DNA from: Streptomyces sp. NBC_00490
GTDB taxonomy: Bacteria; Actinomycetota; Actinomycetes; Streptomycetales; Streptomycetaceae
Reading direction: 5' to 3'
Length of the DNA: 64,000 bases
Assembly (NCBI RefSeq): GCF_036013645.1
Contig: NZ_CP107869.1
Coordinates: forward strand, 8,556,001 to 8,620,000
Part shown: piece by piece, positions 9,221 to 17,147 of the stretch
How the letters are laid out: each line of letters starts with the position of its first letter
Position numbering within the stretch: the stretch's first letter is position 1
Notes under the pieces: model-generated
Seen by the model: only the letters and a program-made list of their open reading frames with translations
Database searches by the model: none
Told to the model about the DNA's origin: nothing
Made by a program: the position numbers and the translations under genes

Positions 9221-9271
9221 GGTGTCGCGCCCCCGAAGGGACGCGGGGAACCGCGCGACCAGCCACAGCCG
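9221..9271. repeat. Dispersed repeat, copy B, inside the pca operon
   Basis: On the minus strand it reads CTGGTCGCGCGGTTCCCCGC, matching copies A and C. A hairpin GGGGGC-8 nt-GCCCCC at 9215-9234 overlaps its edge. It sits in the pcaF-pcaH gap, where an RNA hairpin could stop, pause or stabilise the polycistronic message. Confidence 0.55.
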
Positions 9272-9292
9272 GTCCGCGGTCGCAATCGATGC

Positions 9293-10495
9293 CTAGCGCT
9301 CCAAGACGAGAGCGAGTCCTTGACCGACACCGATGCACAACGTGGCCACACCGACTCCACTGCCCTGGCGGGCAAGTTGGTGGGCGACCGTACCGGCGAG
9401 GCGGGCGCCCGACGCACCGAGCGGATGGCCGAGGGCGATGGCACCGCCCTGCGGGTTCAGGATCGCCGGGTCGAACTCGGGCCACTCGGCCACGCATCCG
9501 AGCACCTGCGCGGCGAACGCCTCGTTCAGCTCCAGGACCGACAGGTCGTCAAACCCCTTGCCCGCCTTGGCGAGTGCCCGGTTCACGGCCTCCACGGGGG
9601 CGAGCCCGAAGTAGTCCGGGTCGAGGGCGTTCACACCGGTCGCGGAGACCCGGGCCAGTGGCTCCCGCCCCGTGGCCCGCAGGCCCTCCTCGTCCACCAG
9701 CAGCAGCGCCGCCGCACCGTCGTTCAACGGGGACGCGTTGCCCGCGGTGACCGTCCCCCCGTCGGGCCGGAAGGACGGCTTGAGCTTCGCCATCGCGGCC
9801 AGGGAGGCGTCGGCCCGCACACACTCGTCGGCGCCGAAGACCACCGGGTCGCCCTTGCGCTGCGGGATCGACACGGGCGCGAGCTCGGCGTCGAAGAGCC
9901 CGGCCTCCTGCGCTCTGGCCGCCTTCTGGTGCGAGGCCAGCGCGAACTCGTCCTGCTGCTCACGTGTGATCTTGTGCTTGTCGGCGATGAGTTCGGCCGA
10001 CTCGCCCAGCGGGATCGTCCACCGCGGGTCCATCCCCGGGTTGACCATGCGCCAGCCGAGCGTGGTCGAGTACAGCTCGGTGTGCCCGGCGGGGAAGGCC
10101 CGGTCGTTCTTGGGCAGGACGTACGGCGCCCGGGTCATCGACTCCACGCCGCCCGCCACGGCGATGGAGGCGTCCCCGACCGCGATGGCGCGGGCCGCCT
10201 GGATCACCGCCTCCAGACCGGAGGCGCACAGCCGGTTGACGGTGACGCCGGGTACCGAGGTCGGCAGGCCCGCGAGCAGGGCGCCCATGCGGGCGACGTT
10301 GCGGTTCTCCTCGCCGGCGCCGTTGGCGTTGCCGAAGTAGACGTCCTCGATGCGGGAGGGGTCCAGGCCGGGCGTACGGGCGAGGAGTTCGCGGATGGCG
10401 TGGGCGGCCAGGTCGTCCGGGCGCACCGAGGACAGGCCGCCGTTGTAGCGGCCGATCGGGGTGCGGACCGCGTCGACGAGGTAGACGGGCTTCAC
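9293..10495 (-). CDS. pcaF: Beta-ketoadipyl-CoA thiolase
   Basis: A 400-aa thiolase from GTG 10493-10495, which overlaps the pcaJ stop (GTGA). The longer open frame upstream is out-of-frame pcaJ and is not part of the gene. The catalytic triad is visible: Cys90 (NRLCASG), His357 (LGHPLGASG) and Cys387 (TLCIGVGQG). It cleaves 3-oxoadipyl-CoA into succinyl-CoA and acetyl-CoA, the last step of the pathway. Generic acetyl-CoA acetyltransferases share the motifs; the pca context gives the assignment. Confidence 0.93.
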   Translation of the reverse strand: MKPVYLVDAVRTPIGRYNGGLSSVRPDDLAAHAIRELLARTPGLDPSRIEDVYFGNANGAGEENRNVARMGALLAGLPTSVPGVTVNRLCASGLEAVIQAARAIAVGDASIAVAGGVESMTRAPYVLPKNDRAFPAGHTELYSTTLGWRMVNPGMDPRWTIPLGESAELIADKHKITREQQDEFALASHQKAARAQEAGLFDAELAPVSIPQRKGDPVVFGADECVRADASLAAMAKLKPSFRPDGGTVTAGNASPLNDGAAALLLVDEEGLRATGREPLARVSATGVNALDPDYFGLAPVEAVNRALAKAGKGFDDLSVLELNEAFAAQVLGCVAEWPEFDPAILNPQGGAIALGHPLGASGARLAGTVAHQLARQGSGVGVATLCIGVGQGLALVLER

Positions 10496-11136
10496 AGCAG
10501 TTCCTCCGCGACGGTCAGCTTGGCGTCGGTCTTGGCGATGATCTCGTCGGCCGGGACGCCGGGGGCGGTCTCGGTCAGCACGAGCCCCTCCGGCGTCACG
10601 TCGATCACGCCGAGGTCGGTGATGATCCGGTTCACGCACGCCTTGCCGGTCAGCGGCAGCGCGCACTCCTCGAGGATCTTCGCGGAGCCGTCCTTGGCGG
10701 TGTGGGTCATGACCACGATGACGGTCCGGGCGCCGTGGACGAGGTCCATCGCACCGCCGATCCCGGTGATCATCTTGCCGGGGATGGCCCAGTTGGCCAG
10801 GTCGCCCTTGGCGGAGACCTGCATGGCGCCCAGCACGGCGACGTCGATGTGGCCGCCGCGGATCATCGAGAAGGACAGCGCCGAGTCGAAGAAGGAGGCA
10901 CCGGGCAGGACCGTGACGGTCTCCTTGCCGGCGTTGATCAGGTCCGGGTCGACCTGGTCCTCGGTCGGGTAGGGGCCGGTGCCCAGGATGCCGTTCTCGG
11001 ACTCCAGGATCACCTCGACGCCGGCCGGGAGGTAGTTGGGGATCAGCGTGGGCAGGCCGATGCCGAGGTTGACGTACTGCCCGTCCTGAAGCTCGCGCGC
11101 CGCGCGCGCGGCCATCTGCTCACGTGTCCAGGCCAT
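10492..11136 (-). CDS. pcaJ: 3-oxoadipate CoA-transferase, beta subunit
   Basis: A 214-aa subunit B of a class I CoA-transferase. SENGILG near residue 48 carries the glutamate that forms the CoA thioester intermediate. With PcaI it moves CoA from succinyl-CoA to 3-oxoadipate. The start is either ATG 11134-11136 (TGATG overlap with the pcaI stop) or the adjoining GTG 11137-11139; both keep the coupling. SCOT-type enzymes for acetoacetate are similar, but the neighbours settle the role. Confidence 0.92.
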   Translation of the reverse strand: MAWTREQMAARAARELQDGQYVNLGIGLPTLIPNYLPAGVEVILESENGILGTGPYPTEDQVDPDLINAGKETVTVLPGASFFDSALSFSMIRGGHIDVAVLGAMQVSAKGDLANWAIPGKMITGIGGAMDLVHGARTVIVVMTHTAKDGSAKILEECALPLTGKACVNRIITDLGVIDVTPEGLVLTETAPGVPADEIIAKTDAKLTVAEELL

Positions 11137-11891
11137 CACGCACTCACCGTCCGCTGCTCGATCCGCTTGTCGGTGGCCTGCCCCGGAGTCAGTGCCACCA
11201 CCCGCTGCACGAAGATCCCCGGCAGATGCACCGCGTCCGGTTCGATCTCGCCGGGCTCGACGAGTTCCTCGACCTCGGCGATCGTCACCCGCCCCGCCAT
11301 CGCCGCGAGGGGGTTGAAGTTGCGCGTGGACTTGTTGAAGACGAGGTTCCCGTGCCGGTCGCCCCTGGCCGCCCGCACCAGCGCGAAGTCGGTGCGGATG
11401 CCGCGCTCCAGCACGTACTCGGTGCCGTCGAACTCCCGCACCTCCTTCGGCGGCGAGGCGAGCGCGACGCCGCCCTCACCGTCGTAGCGCCACGGCAGTC
11501 CGCCCTCGGCGACCTGGGTGCCCACCCCCGCCGGGGTGAAGAACGCGGGGATGCCCGCGCCGCCTGCGCGCAGCCGCTCGGCGAGCGTGCCCTGGGGGAT
11601 CATCTCGACCTCGAGCTCACCGGACAGGTACTGGCGCGCGAACTCCTTGTTGGCCCCGATGTAGGAGCCGGTCACCCGGGCGATCCGGCCGGCGGCGAGC
11701 AGGACCGCGAGCCCGGACTCCATGGCGCCGCAGTTGTTGGAGACCACGCCGAGGCCGCTGACCTCACGCTCGTACAGGGCCTGGATCAGCACGTTCGGCA
11801 CACCGCTGAGTCCGAAGCCGCCGACGGCGAGTGTCGCGCCGTCCGGCACATCGGCCACCGCCTCGGCGGCGGTGGCGACCACCTTGTCCAT
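11136..11891 (-). CDS. pcaI: 3-oxoadipate CoA-transferase, alpha subunit
   Basis: A 251-aa subunit A of a class I CoA-transferase. The glycine-rich segment [11 protein letters not shown] near residue 23 is the usual CoA-binding signature, and [10 protein letters not shown] follows. It is the first gene of the pca operon and is transcribed away from pcaV. ATG 11889-11891 has GGATGGAG upstream. A 12-bp perfect palindrome lies 18 bp before the start, well placed to block initiation. Confidence 0.93.
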   Translation of the reverse strand: MDKVVATAAEAVADVPDGATLAVGGFGLSGVPNVLIQALYEREVSGLGVVSNNCGAMESGLAVLLAAGRIARVTGSYIGANKEFARQYLSGELEVEMIPQGTLAERLRAGGAGIPAFFTPAGVGTQVAEGGLPWRYDGEGGVALASPPKEVREFDGTEYVLERGIRTDFALVRAARGDRHGNLVFNKSTRNFNPLAAMAGRVTIAEVEELVEPGEIEPDAVHLPGIFVQRVVALTPGQATDKRIEQRTVSA

Positions 11892-11909
11892 GCGTGAAGC
11901 TCCATCCCG

Positions 11910-11921
11910 CTGATTAATCAG
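11910..11921. promoter_or_regulatory. Candidate PcaV operator near pcaI
   Basis: CTGATTAATCAG is a perfect 12-bp palindrome and strikingly AT-rich for this DNA. It begins 18 bp upstream of the pcaI ATG. MarR regulators bind such palindromes as dimers, and pcaV is the divergent neighbour, so an operator role is likely but inferred. Confidence 0.6.
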
Positions 11922-11937
11922 GGCACTGAGTATTTCG

Positions 11938-11953
11938 GTGAAGTTTCCTTCAC
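11938..11953. promoter_or_regulatory. Inverted repeat in the pcaI-pcaV intergenic region
   Basis: GTGAAG-TTTC-CTTCAC is a perfect 6-bp inverted repeat with a 4-bp spacer, in the pcaI promoter region. A TTGACG (11975-11980, minus strand) lies upstream as a possible -35. It could be a second regulator site or an mRNA hairpin. Confidence 0.4.
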
Positions 11954-12050
11954 GCTGTCACCGGACGGTGGCGACGTCAAGACCTCTGAGAAGTGTGAGG
12001 TCACAACGGTGTGCGACGTTGCAGACAGTGCGCGCCCCCGCCCGGTATCG

Positions 12051-12066
12051 TTCAGTGCACTTACGA
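12051..12066. promoter_or_regulatory. Candidate operator upstream of pcaV
   Basis: The perfect 8-bp palindrome AGTGCACT (12054-12061) is flanked by TCGT and ACGA arms at slightly unequal spacing. CAGTGC also appears at 12026 and, inverted, near 11922. It lies 27 bp before the pcaV ATG, so it could be an autoregulatory site. Confidence 0.4.
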
Positions 12067-12088
12067 ATCCGACCTTCAGGGAGCGCAC

Positions 12089-12553
12089 ATGGCCGCGGTG
12101 GACCTCACCACCCACCCCGGGCACCTGGCCCGGCGGCTCCAGCAGGCGCACTACCTCCTCTGGAACACGATGGTCTCGGAGGAGATCACCTCGCCGCAGT
12201 TCGCGGTCCTCAACGCGCTCGTCGCCGAGCCGGGCCTCGACCAGCGCACGGTGGGCGAGCGGGTGGGTCTGGACCGGTCCACCATCGCCGAGGTGATCAG
12301 CCGCCTCGGCCGTCGAGGGCTGGTCGACAAGGTGCGTGATCCGCAGGACGGCCGGCGGTTCCTGCTGCGCCTCACCGACGACGGGCTGCGCACCCACCGC
12401 AAGCTGACCGTGCGCACGGCCCGGATGAACCAGGTCTTCCTGGCCCCGCTCTCCGCCGAGGAGCAGTCCGTCTTCTTCGAACTGATCCAGCGGGTCTCGG
12501 ACGCGGCCGAGGGGCTCCGCAACCCCGCGGAACCCCTCGTCGCCCAGCGCTAG
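12089..12553 (+). CDS. pcaV: MarR-family regulator of the pca operon
   Basis: A 154-aa winged-helix protein, divergent from pcaI. Residues about 36-100 form the MarR wHTH (VGERVGLDRSTIAEVISRLG, then the wing DPQDGRR). It has Arg15 and His21; Arg15 is reported to be central to protocatechuate sensing in S. coelicolor PcaV. The expected behaviour is repression of pca genes, relieved by protocatechuate. The ATG at 12089 follows AGGGAG (12078-12083) at five bases. Its TAG stop is shared with the stop of the convergent gene in the tetranucleotide CTAG. Confidence 0.92.
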   Translation: MAAVDLTTHPGHLARRLQQAHYLLWNTMVSEEITSPQFAVLNALVAEPGLDQRTVGERVGLDRSTIAEVISRLGRRGLVDKVRDPQDGRRFLLRLTDDGLRTHRKLTVRTARMNQVFLAPLSAEEQSVFFELIQRVSDAAEGLRNPAEPLVAQR

Positions 12554-13599
12554 GCCCTGTCGGCCTGGGCCTTGGCGAAGAGCACCCAGACCTGGCCCTT
12601 GGCGAAGTTCACCGGGTCGCCGTCACTTGTCGTGAACGTCGTACCGTCCGTCGCCTTCTCGCGCTTCCAGTCGACGGTGTACGCCTTCCCGCCGCGCAGC
12701 ACCTTCGCCTTCCCGGACCCCACCGTCTCGGTGTACGGCGTGTTGTTGCCGAGGAAGTCGTAGAAGTCGGACTTGCGGATCTTCACGTACTGCACGACGA
12801 CCGTCGCCGGGGCGAGCCGCTTGCCGGCGGTCGTCACGGTCGGTGTGCCGTCCATCGAGACCAGATAGCGGTCCCGGCTCGAGGACCAGGTGAACCGGAA
12901 GGCGGCCGCCGGGTAGCGCACGGTCTCCGAGGTGTCCTTCGTCCCGCCGGACGACGGGGCGGCCCCATAGGTGAAGCCGGTGGTCAGGGCGTCCGCGCCA
13001 GGGACCGAGGGCATCAGCCGGTCCGGGCGCAGATAGAGGTTGTGCGGGGAGGGCTTGTCGGTGCCCCGGAAGTAGGCGCCGGACGTCTTCTCGGGTGTCT
13101 GCGGGTTCAGCGGCGCCTTGTCGATCAGCGGCATCAGCTTCCCCTGGGCGCCGGAGAAGGCGAGCGTCGGGTGGTCGAACTGGCGCAGCAGCTCCAGATC
13201 GGACTCCCGGGCGCTGCGCACCGGCCCGATGACCTTGGGGAGCTTGGTCGCGTACACCGCCATCAGCCGGCTCAGTCCGCCCTCGACCTGCTCGGCGTAG
13301 ATGATGTCCGCGGAATCGGTGCCCGTGTGCGGGCGGGCCGCCCGTGCGTTGTCGATCTTCACGGCGAGCGCCGACTCCCCGGTCAGCCCGCTCTGCGACG
13401 GCTCTTGGCTCGGGTCCTGGTCCTGGTTCTCGTCCTGGTCCTGCGTCTGGTCCGTTCCTCGCCCGTCGTCGGCCCGGCCGGGCTTGCTGGTGCCCGTGCA
13501 GCCCGCCGCCAGGGAAATCGTCAGTGCGGCGGCCAGGAACGCCGCCGTAGTCATGGCGCGTCTCTTGCGCGCCCTTCGTCCCATGCCCACCGTCGCCAC
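12550..13599 (-). CDS. DUF3048-type secreted lipoprotein
   Basis: A 349-aa exported protein. Basic N-terminus, hydrophobic stretch, then lipobox SLAAGC with lipid-modified Cys34. It is followed by a Gln/Asp-rich flexible linker (about residues 45-68). The remainder (VKIDNARAARPHTGTDSADI and a C-terminal half with VQYVKIRKSDFYDF) matches the DUF3048 family, whose Bacillus member is YerB. Function is unknown; the protein should be anchored on the outer face of the membrane. The start is GTG 13597-13599 or ATG 13582-13584; neither has a clear SD. Convergent with pcaV. Confidence 0.8.
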   Translation of the reverse strand: MATVGMGRRARKRRAMTTAAFLAAALTISLAAGCTGTSKPGRADDGRGTDQTQDQDENQDQDPSQEPSQSGLTGESALAVKIDNARAARPHTGTDSADIIYAEQVEGGLSRLMAVYATKLPKVIGPVRSARESDLELLRQFDHPTLAFSGAQGKLMPLIDKAPLNPQTPEKTSGAYFRGTDKPSPHNLYLRPDRLMPSVPGADALTTGFTYGAAPSSGGTKDTSETVRYPAAAFRFTWSSSRDRYLVSMDGTPTVTTAGKRLAPATVVVQYVKIRKSDFYDFLGNNTPYTETVGSGKAKVLRGGKAYTVDWKREKATDGTTFTTSDGDPVNFAKGQVWVLFAKAQADRA

Positions 13600-13727
13600 C
13601 CAAGTCTCGTTTCACTGATTGTGCGCTTATGTGTTCATTGATGGCCATACCCGGTGGGATTTGATCGGTCGAGGTGAGTACCTCCGAGGAGCGCGTCGCT
13701 ACGCCGAGCGGCCCACAGCGCGGTTCG

Positions 13728-13761
13728 GCGCAGGCGCCCCGGGTACCCGGGGCGCCTGCGC
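13728..13761. promoter_or_regulatory. 34-bp perfect palindrome upstream of the alcohol dehydrogenase
   Basis: Each 17-base arm reads GCGCAGGCGCCCCGGGT, with no spacer and no mismatch. It ends 22 bp before the dehydrogenase ATG and 9 bp before its SD. Because the neighbouring genes diverge it is not between 3' ends. If transcribed it would form a very stable hairpin just upstream of the ribosome site. Role unknown: operator, 5'-UTR structure or attenuator. Confidence 0.75.
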
Positions 13762-13783
13762 AGAGCCCGAAGGGAGTGGCGTG

Positions 13784-14974
13784 ATGAAGGCAGTGACCTG
13801 GCAGGGCAAGCGGGACGTACGGGTGGAGAATGTGCCCGATCCGGGGATCCAGGAACCCACGGACGCGGTCATCCGCGTCACCTCCACCGGGCTGTGCGGC
13901 TCGGACCTGCATCTGTACGAGGTGCTCACCCCGTTCATGACGCCGGGCGACATCCTCGGACACGAACCGATGGGCATCGTCGAGGAGGTGGGTGCGGCGG
14001 TCCCGGATCTGAAGGCGGGCGACCGGGTCGTGGTGCCGTTCCAGATCGCCTGCGGCAACTGCTGGATGTGCCTCAACTCGCTGCCGACCCAGTGCGAGAC
14101 CACCCAGGTCACCAGCGAGGGCATGGGTGCGGCCCTGTTCGGCTACACCCGTCTCTACGGCGCGGTCCCCGGCGGCCAGGCCGAGTACCTGCGGGTCCCG
14201 CAGGCCCAGTACGGCCCCATCAAGGTGCCCGAGGGCCCGGCGGACGACCGGTTCGTCTACCTCTCCGACGTGCTGCCCACCGCCTGGCAGGCCGTCGCCT
14301 ACGCGGACGTCCCCGAAGGCGGCAGCGTCGCCGTGCTCGGTCTCGGACCCATCGGCGACATGGCCTGCCGTATCGCCCAGGTGCGGGGCGCGGGACAGGT
14401 GTTCGGGGTGGACCTGGTGAGCGAGCGGCTGCGCCGGGCACGCGCGCGTGGTGTGCAGACGTACGACCTGAGGAGCTTCGACAGCGAGAAGGAGCTCGTC
14501 CAGGCCATCCGTGACGAGACCGACGGCCGGGGCCCCGACGCGGTGATCGACGCCGTGGGCACCGAGGCCCACGGCAGTGCGGTCGCCCGGCTGGCCCAGA
14601 CGGCCTCCGCCCTGCTGCCGCGCCGGATCAGCGGACCGTTCGCGGAGCGGTTCAGCGTCGACCGGCTCGCCGCCCTGCACACGGCCATCGAGCTGGTACG
14701 CCGTGGCGGCACGATCTCCCTGTCCGGTGTCTACGGCGGCATGGCCGACCCGCTGCCCATGCTCACCATGTTCGACAAGCAGCTCCAGATCCGGATGGGC
14801 CAGGCCAACGTGCGGCGCTGGAGCGACGAGATCATCCCGTACCTGACCGACGAGGACCCGCTCGGCGTCGACGACTTCGCCACCCACCATGTGCCGCTGT
14901 CGGACGCCCCGCACGCGTACGAGATGTTCCAGAAGAAGCAGGACGGCGCGGTGAAGGTGCTGATGCGGCCCTAG
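13784..14974 (+). CDS. Zinc-dependent alcohol dehydrogenase
   Basis: A 396-aa medium-chain dehydrogenase. Catalytic zinc ligands are Cys38 (GLCGSDLHLY) and His60-Glu61 (GHEPMG); structural zinc cysteines are 90, 93, 96 and 104. The Rossmann motif GLGPIGDMACRIA is near residue 183. The long insertion between Rossmann fold and C-terminus resembles glutathione-independent formaldehyde dehydrogenase-like and threonine dehydrogenase-like members; the true substrate is unknown. The ATG at 13784 follows AAGGGAG at 7 bases; an upstream open frame through the palindrome is not credible as protein. Its 3' end faces the ligase gene, 12 bp away. Confidence 0.87.
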   Translation: MKAVTWQGKRDVRVENVPDPGIQEPTDAVIRVTSTGLCGSDLHLYEVLTPFMTPGDILGHEPMGIVEEVGAAVPDLKAGDRVVVPFQIACGNCWMCLNSLPTQCETTQVTSEGMGAALFGYTRLYGAVPGGQAEYLRVPQAQYGPIKVPEGPADDRFVYLSDVLPTAWQAVAYADVPEGGSVAVLGLGPIGDMACRIAQVRGAGQVFGVDLVSERLRRARARGVQTYDLRSFDSEKELVQAIRDETDGRGPDAVIDAVGTEAHGSAVARLAQTASALLPRRISGPFAERFSVDRLAALHTAIELVRRGGTISLSGVYGGMADPLPMLTMFDKQLQIRMGQANVRRWSDEIIPYLTDEDPLGVDDFATHHVPLSDAPHAYEMFQKKQDGAVKVLMRP

Positions 14975-14986
14975 GTGCCCTGTGCG

Positions 14987-16048
14987 TCAGCGCAGGATCT
15001 CGTTCAGGTCGTACCTGACGGGCTCCTCCAGCTGCGCGTAGGTGCAGCTCTCCGGCTCACGGTCCGGCCGCCAGCGGCGGAAGCGGGCCGTGTGCCGGAA
15101 CCGGACGCCGTTCTCCATGTGGTCGTACGCCACCTCGGCCACGCGTTCCGGCCGGATCGCCACCCACGACAGGTCCTTCTTGCCCGACCAGCGGCTCGGC
15201 GCCCCGGGCAGCCGGGCGCTCTCGTGCGCCGCCTCGTCCGACCAGGCCGCCCAGGGGTGCCCGGAGGCATCCTCCATGCGCAGCGGCTCCAGTTCCGCCA
15301 CCAGCTCGGCCCGTCGCTTCATCGGGAAGGCCGCCGACACGCCCACGTGCTGGAGGGTGCCTGCGTCGTCGTGGAGGCCGAGCAGGAGTGAGCCGACGAT
15401 CGGGCCGCTCTTGTGAAAGCGGTAGCCGGCGACGACCACGTCCGCCGTCCGCTCGTGCTTGATCTTGAACATGGCGCGTTCGTCCGGGAGGTAGCGCAGG
15501 GTGAGCGGCTTGGCGATGACCCCGTCGAGGCCCGCCCCCTCGTACTGCTCGAACCACCGCTGGGCCACCTCGACGTCCGTGGTCGCGGGGGCCACGTGCA
15601 CCGGGGCTCTCGCCCCGGACAGCGCCGTGGTCAGCAGCGTTCTGCGGTCGCTCTGCGGGACGTCCACGAGTGACTCGTCCTGGAGGGCCAGCAGGTCGAA
15701 GGCGACGAAGGACGCCGGCGTCCGCTCGGCGAGCGTGCGGACCCGGGAGGCCGCCGGGTGGATGCGCTCGGTGAGCGCGTCGAAGTCCAGGCGGCCGTCC
15801 CGTGCGATCACGATCTCCCCGTCCAGCACACAGCGTTCGGGGACCCTCTCCTGGAGGGCGGCCGCGAGCTCGGGGAAGTACCTGGTCAGCGACTTGCCGG
15901 TACGGCTGCCCAGCTCGACCTCGGCCCCGTCGCGGAACACGATCGCCCGGAACCCGTCCCACTTCGCCTCGTACTGCATGCCCGGCGGGATCCTGGCCAC
16001 CGACTTGGCGAGCATCGGCTTCACGGGCGGCATCACCGGCAGATCCAT
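14987..16048 (-). CDS. ATP-dependent DNA ligase (LigC-like)
   Basis: A 353-aa ligase with the adenylation motif EAKWDG, Lys29 being the AMP-accepting residue. DGEIVI (motif III-like), VFDLL-like AFDLLALQ, and GLDGVIAKPL (motif IV) follow in order; KIKHERTADVVVAGY is motif V. An OB-fold occupies the C-terminal third. This is the stand-alone ligase used by actinobacterial non-homologous end joining or excision repair. The start is ATG 16046-16048; the long upstream open frame is antisense to the polymerase gene and was rejected. No clear SD. Confidence 0.92.
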   Translation of the reverse strand: MDLPVMPPVKPMLAKSVARIPPGMQYEAKWDGFRAIVFRDGAEVELGSRTGKSLTRYFPELAAALQERVPERCVLDGEIVIARDGRLDFDALTERIHPAASRVRTLAERTPASFVAFDLLALQDESLVDVPQSDRRTLLTTALSGARAPVHVAPATTDVEVAQRWFEQYEGAGLDGVIAKPLTLRYLPDERAMFKIKHERTADVVVAGYRFHKSGPIVGSLLLGLHDDAGTLQHVGVSAAFPMKRRAELVAELEPLRMEDASGHPWAAWSDEAAHESARLPGAPSRWSGKKDLSWVAIRPERVAEVAYDHMENGVRFRHTARFRRWRPDREPESCTYAQLEEPVRYDLNEILR

Positions 16049-16123
16049 GCTGCCGATTCTGCGCCCATGAGGCCGTACATGCCCGGTGTGCGAGGTTTGC
16101 GTGGTACGCCTACCGTGGCTCGC

Positions 16124-17140
16124 ATGGGTGCAGCGGTGGAACTGGAGGCGGGCGGCCGGAGTGTCCGGCTGTCCAGTCCGGACAAGATCTTCTTCCCGGA
16201 GCGCGGGTTCACCAAGCTCGACCTGGCCCGCTACTACCAGGCGGTCGCCCCCGGCATCCTGCGCGCCCTGCGCAACCGCCCCACCACCCTGGAGCGCTAC
16301 CCGGACGGCGTGAGCGGCGAGTCCTTCTTCCAGAAGCGCGCGCCGAAGAACATGCCCGACTGGATCCCGACCGCCCACATCACCTTCCCCAGCGGCCGCA
16401 GCGCCGACGAGATGTGCCCCACCGAGGAGGCCGCCGTCCTGTGGGCCGCCCAGTACGGCACGCTCACCTTCCACCCCTGGCCGGTACGGCGCGACGACGT
16501 CGACCGGCCCGACGAACTCCGCCTCGACCTCGATCCGCAGCCCGGCACGGACTACGACGACGCCGTGCGCGCGGCGGGCGAACTCCGCGCCGTGCTGGAG
16601 GAGTTCGGCGGACTGCGCGGCTGGCCGAAGACGTCCGGCGGGCGGGGCCTGCATGTGTTCGTGCCGATCGAACCCCGCTGGACCTTCACGGAGGTCCGCA
16701 GGGCCGCGATCGCGGTGGGCCGGGAGATGGAACGGCGGATGCCGGACCAGGTGACGATCAAGTGGTGGAAGGAGGAGCGCGGCGAGCGCATCTTCATCGA
16801 CTACAACCAGACCGCCAGGGACCGCACCATCGCCTCCGCCTATTCCGTACGGCCCCGCCCGCACGCCCCGGTCTCCGCACCCCTGCGCTGGGACGAGGTC
16901 GGCGAGGCGCACCCGCGCGACTTCGACCTCGCGACCATGCCCGCGCGCTTCGCCGAACTCGGCGATGTGCACGCGGACATGGACGATCACGCCTTCTCGC
17001 TCGACGCGCTGCTGGAACTGGCACGCCAGGACGAACACGACCACGGTCTGGCCGACCTGCCGTACCCGCCCGAGTATCCGAAGATGCCGGGAGAGCCCAA
17101 GCGGGTACAGCCGAGCCGGGCCAAGCACGACGACACGTGA
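16124..17140 (+). CDS. LigD-type polymerase domain protein (archaeo-eukaryotic primase fold)
   Basis: A 338-aa stand-alone primase-polymerase of the LigD PolDom family. Metal-binding acidic residues Asp135 and Asp137 sit in RLDLDPQPG, and KTSGGRGLHVFVP is the conserved primer/nucleotide segment. FIDYNQTARDRTIASAYSVR supplies the third acidic residue. Such proteins add ribo- or deoxynucleotides at broken ends during NHEJ. The ATG at 16124 lacks an SD; TACCGT at 16111-16116 lies 7 bp upstream and could give a leaderless mRNA. It is head-to-head with the ligase (75-bp gap). No Ku gene is visible in this window. Confidence 0.9.
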   Translation: MGAAVELEAGGRSVRLSSPDKIFFPERGFTKLDLARYYQAVAPGILRALRNRPTTLERYPDGVSGESFFQKRAPKNMPDWIPTAHITFPSGRSADEMCPTEEAAVLWAAQYGTLTFHPWPVRRDDVDRPDELRLDLDPQPGTDYDDAVRAAGELRAVLEEFGGLRGWPKTSGGRGLHVFVPIEPRWTFTEVRRAAIAVGREMERRMPDQVTIKWWKEERGERIFIDYNQTARDRTIASAYSVRPRPHAPVSAPLRWDEVGEAHPRDFDLATMPARFAELGDVHADMDDHAFSLDALLELARQDEHDHGLADLPYPPEYPKMPGEPKRVQPSRAKHDDT

Positions 17141-17147
17141 CGGCGCG

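Noticed and set aside
7982..10972. A 996-codon plus-strand open frame
   Set aside because: It runs antisense through pcaG, pcaH and pcaF, which have clear catalytic motifs.
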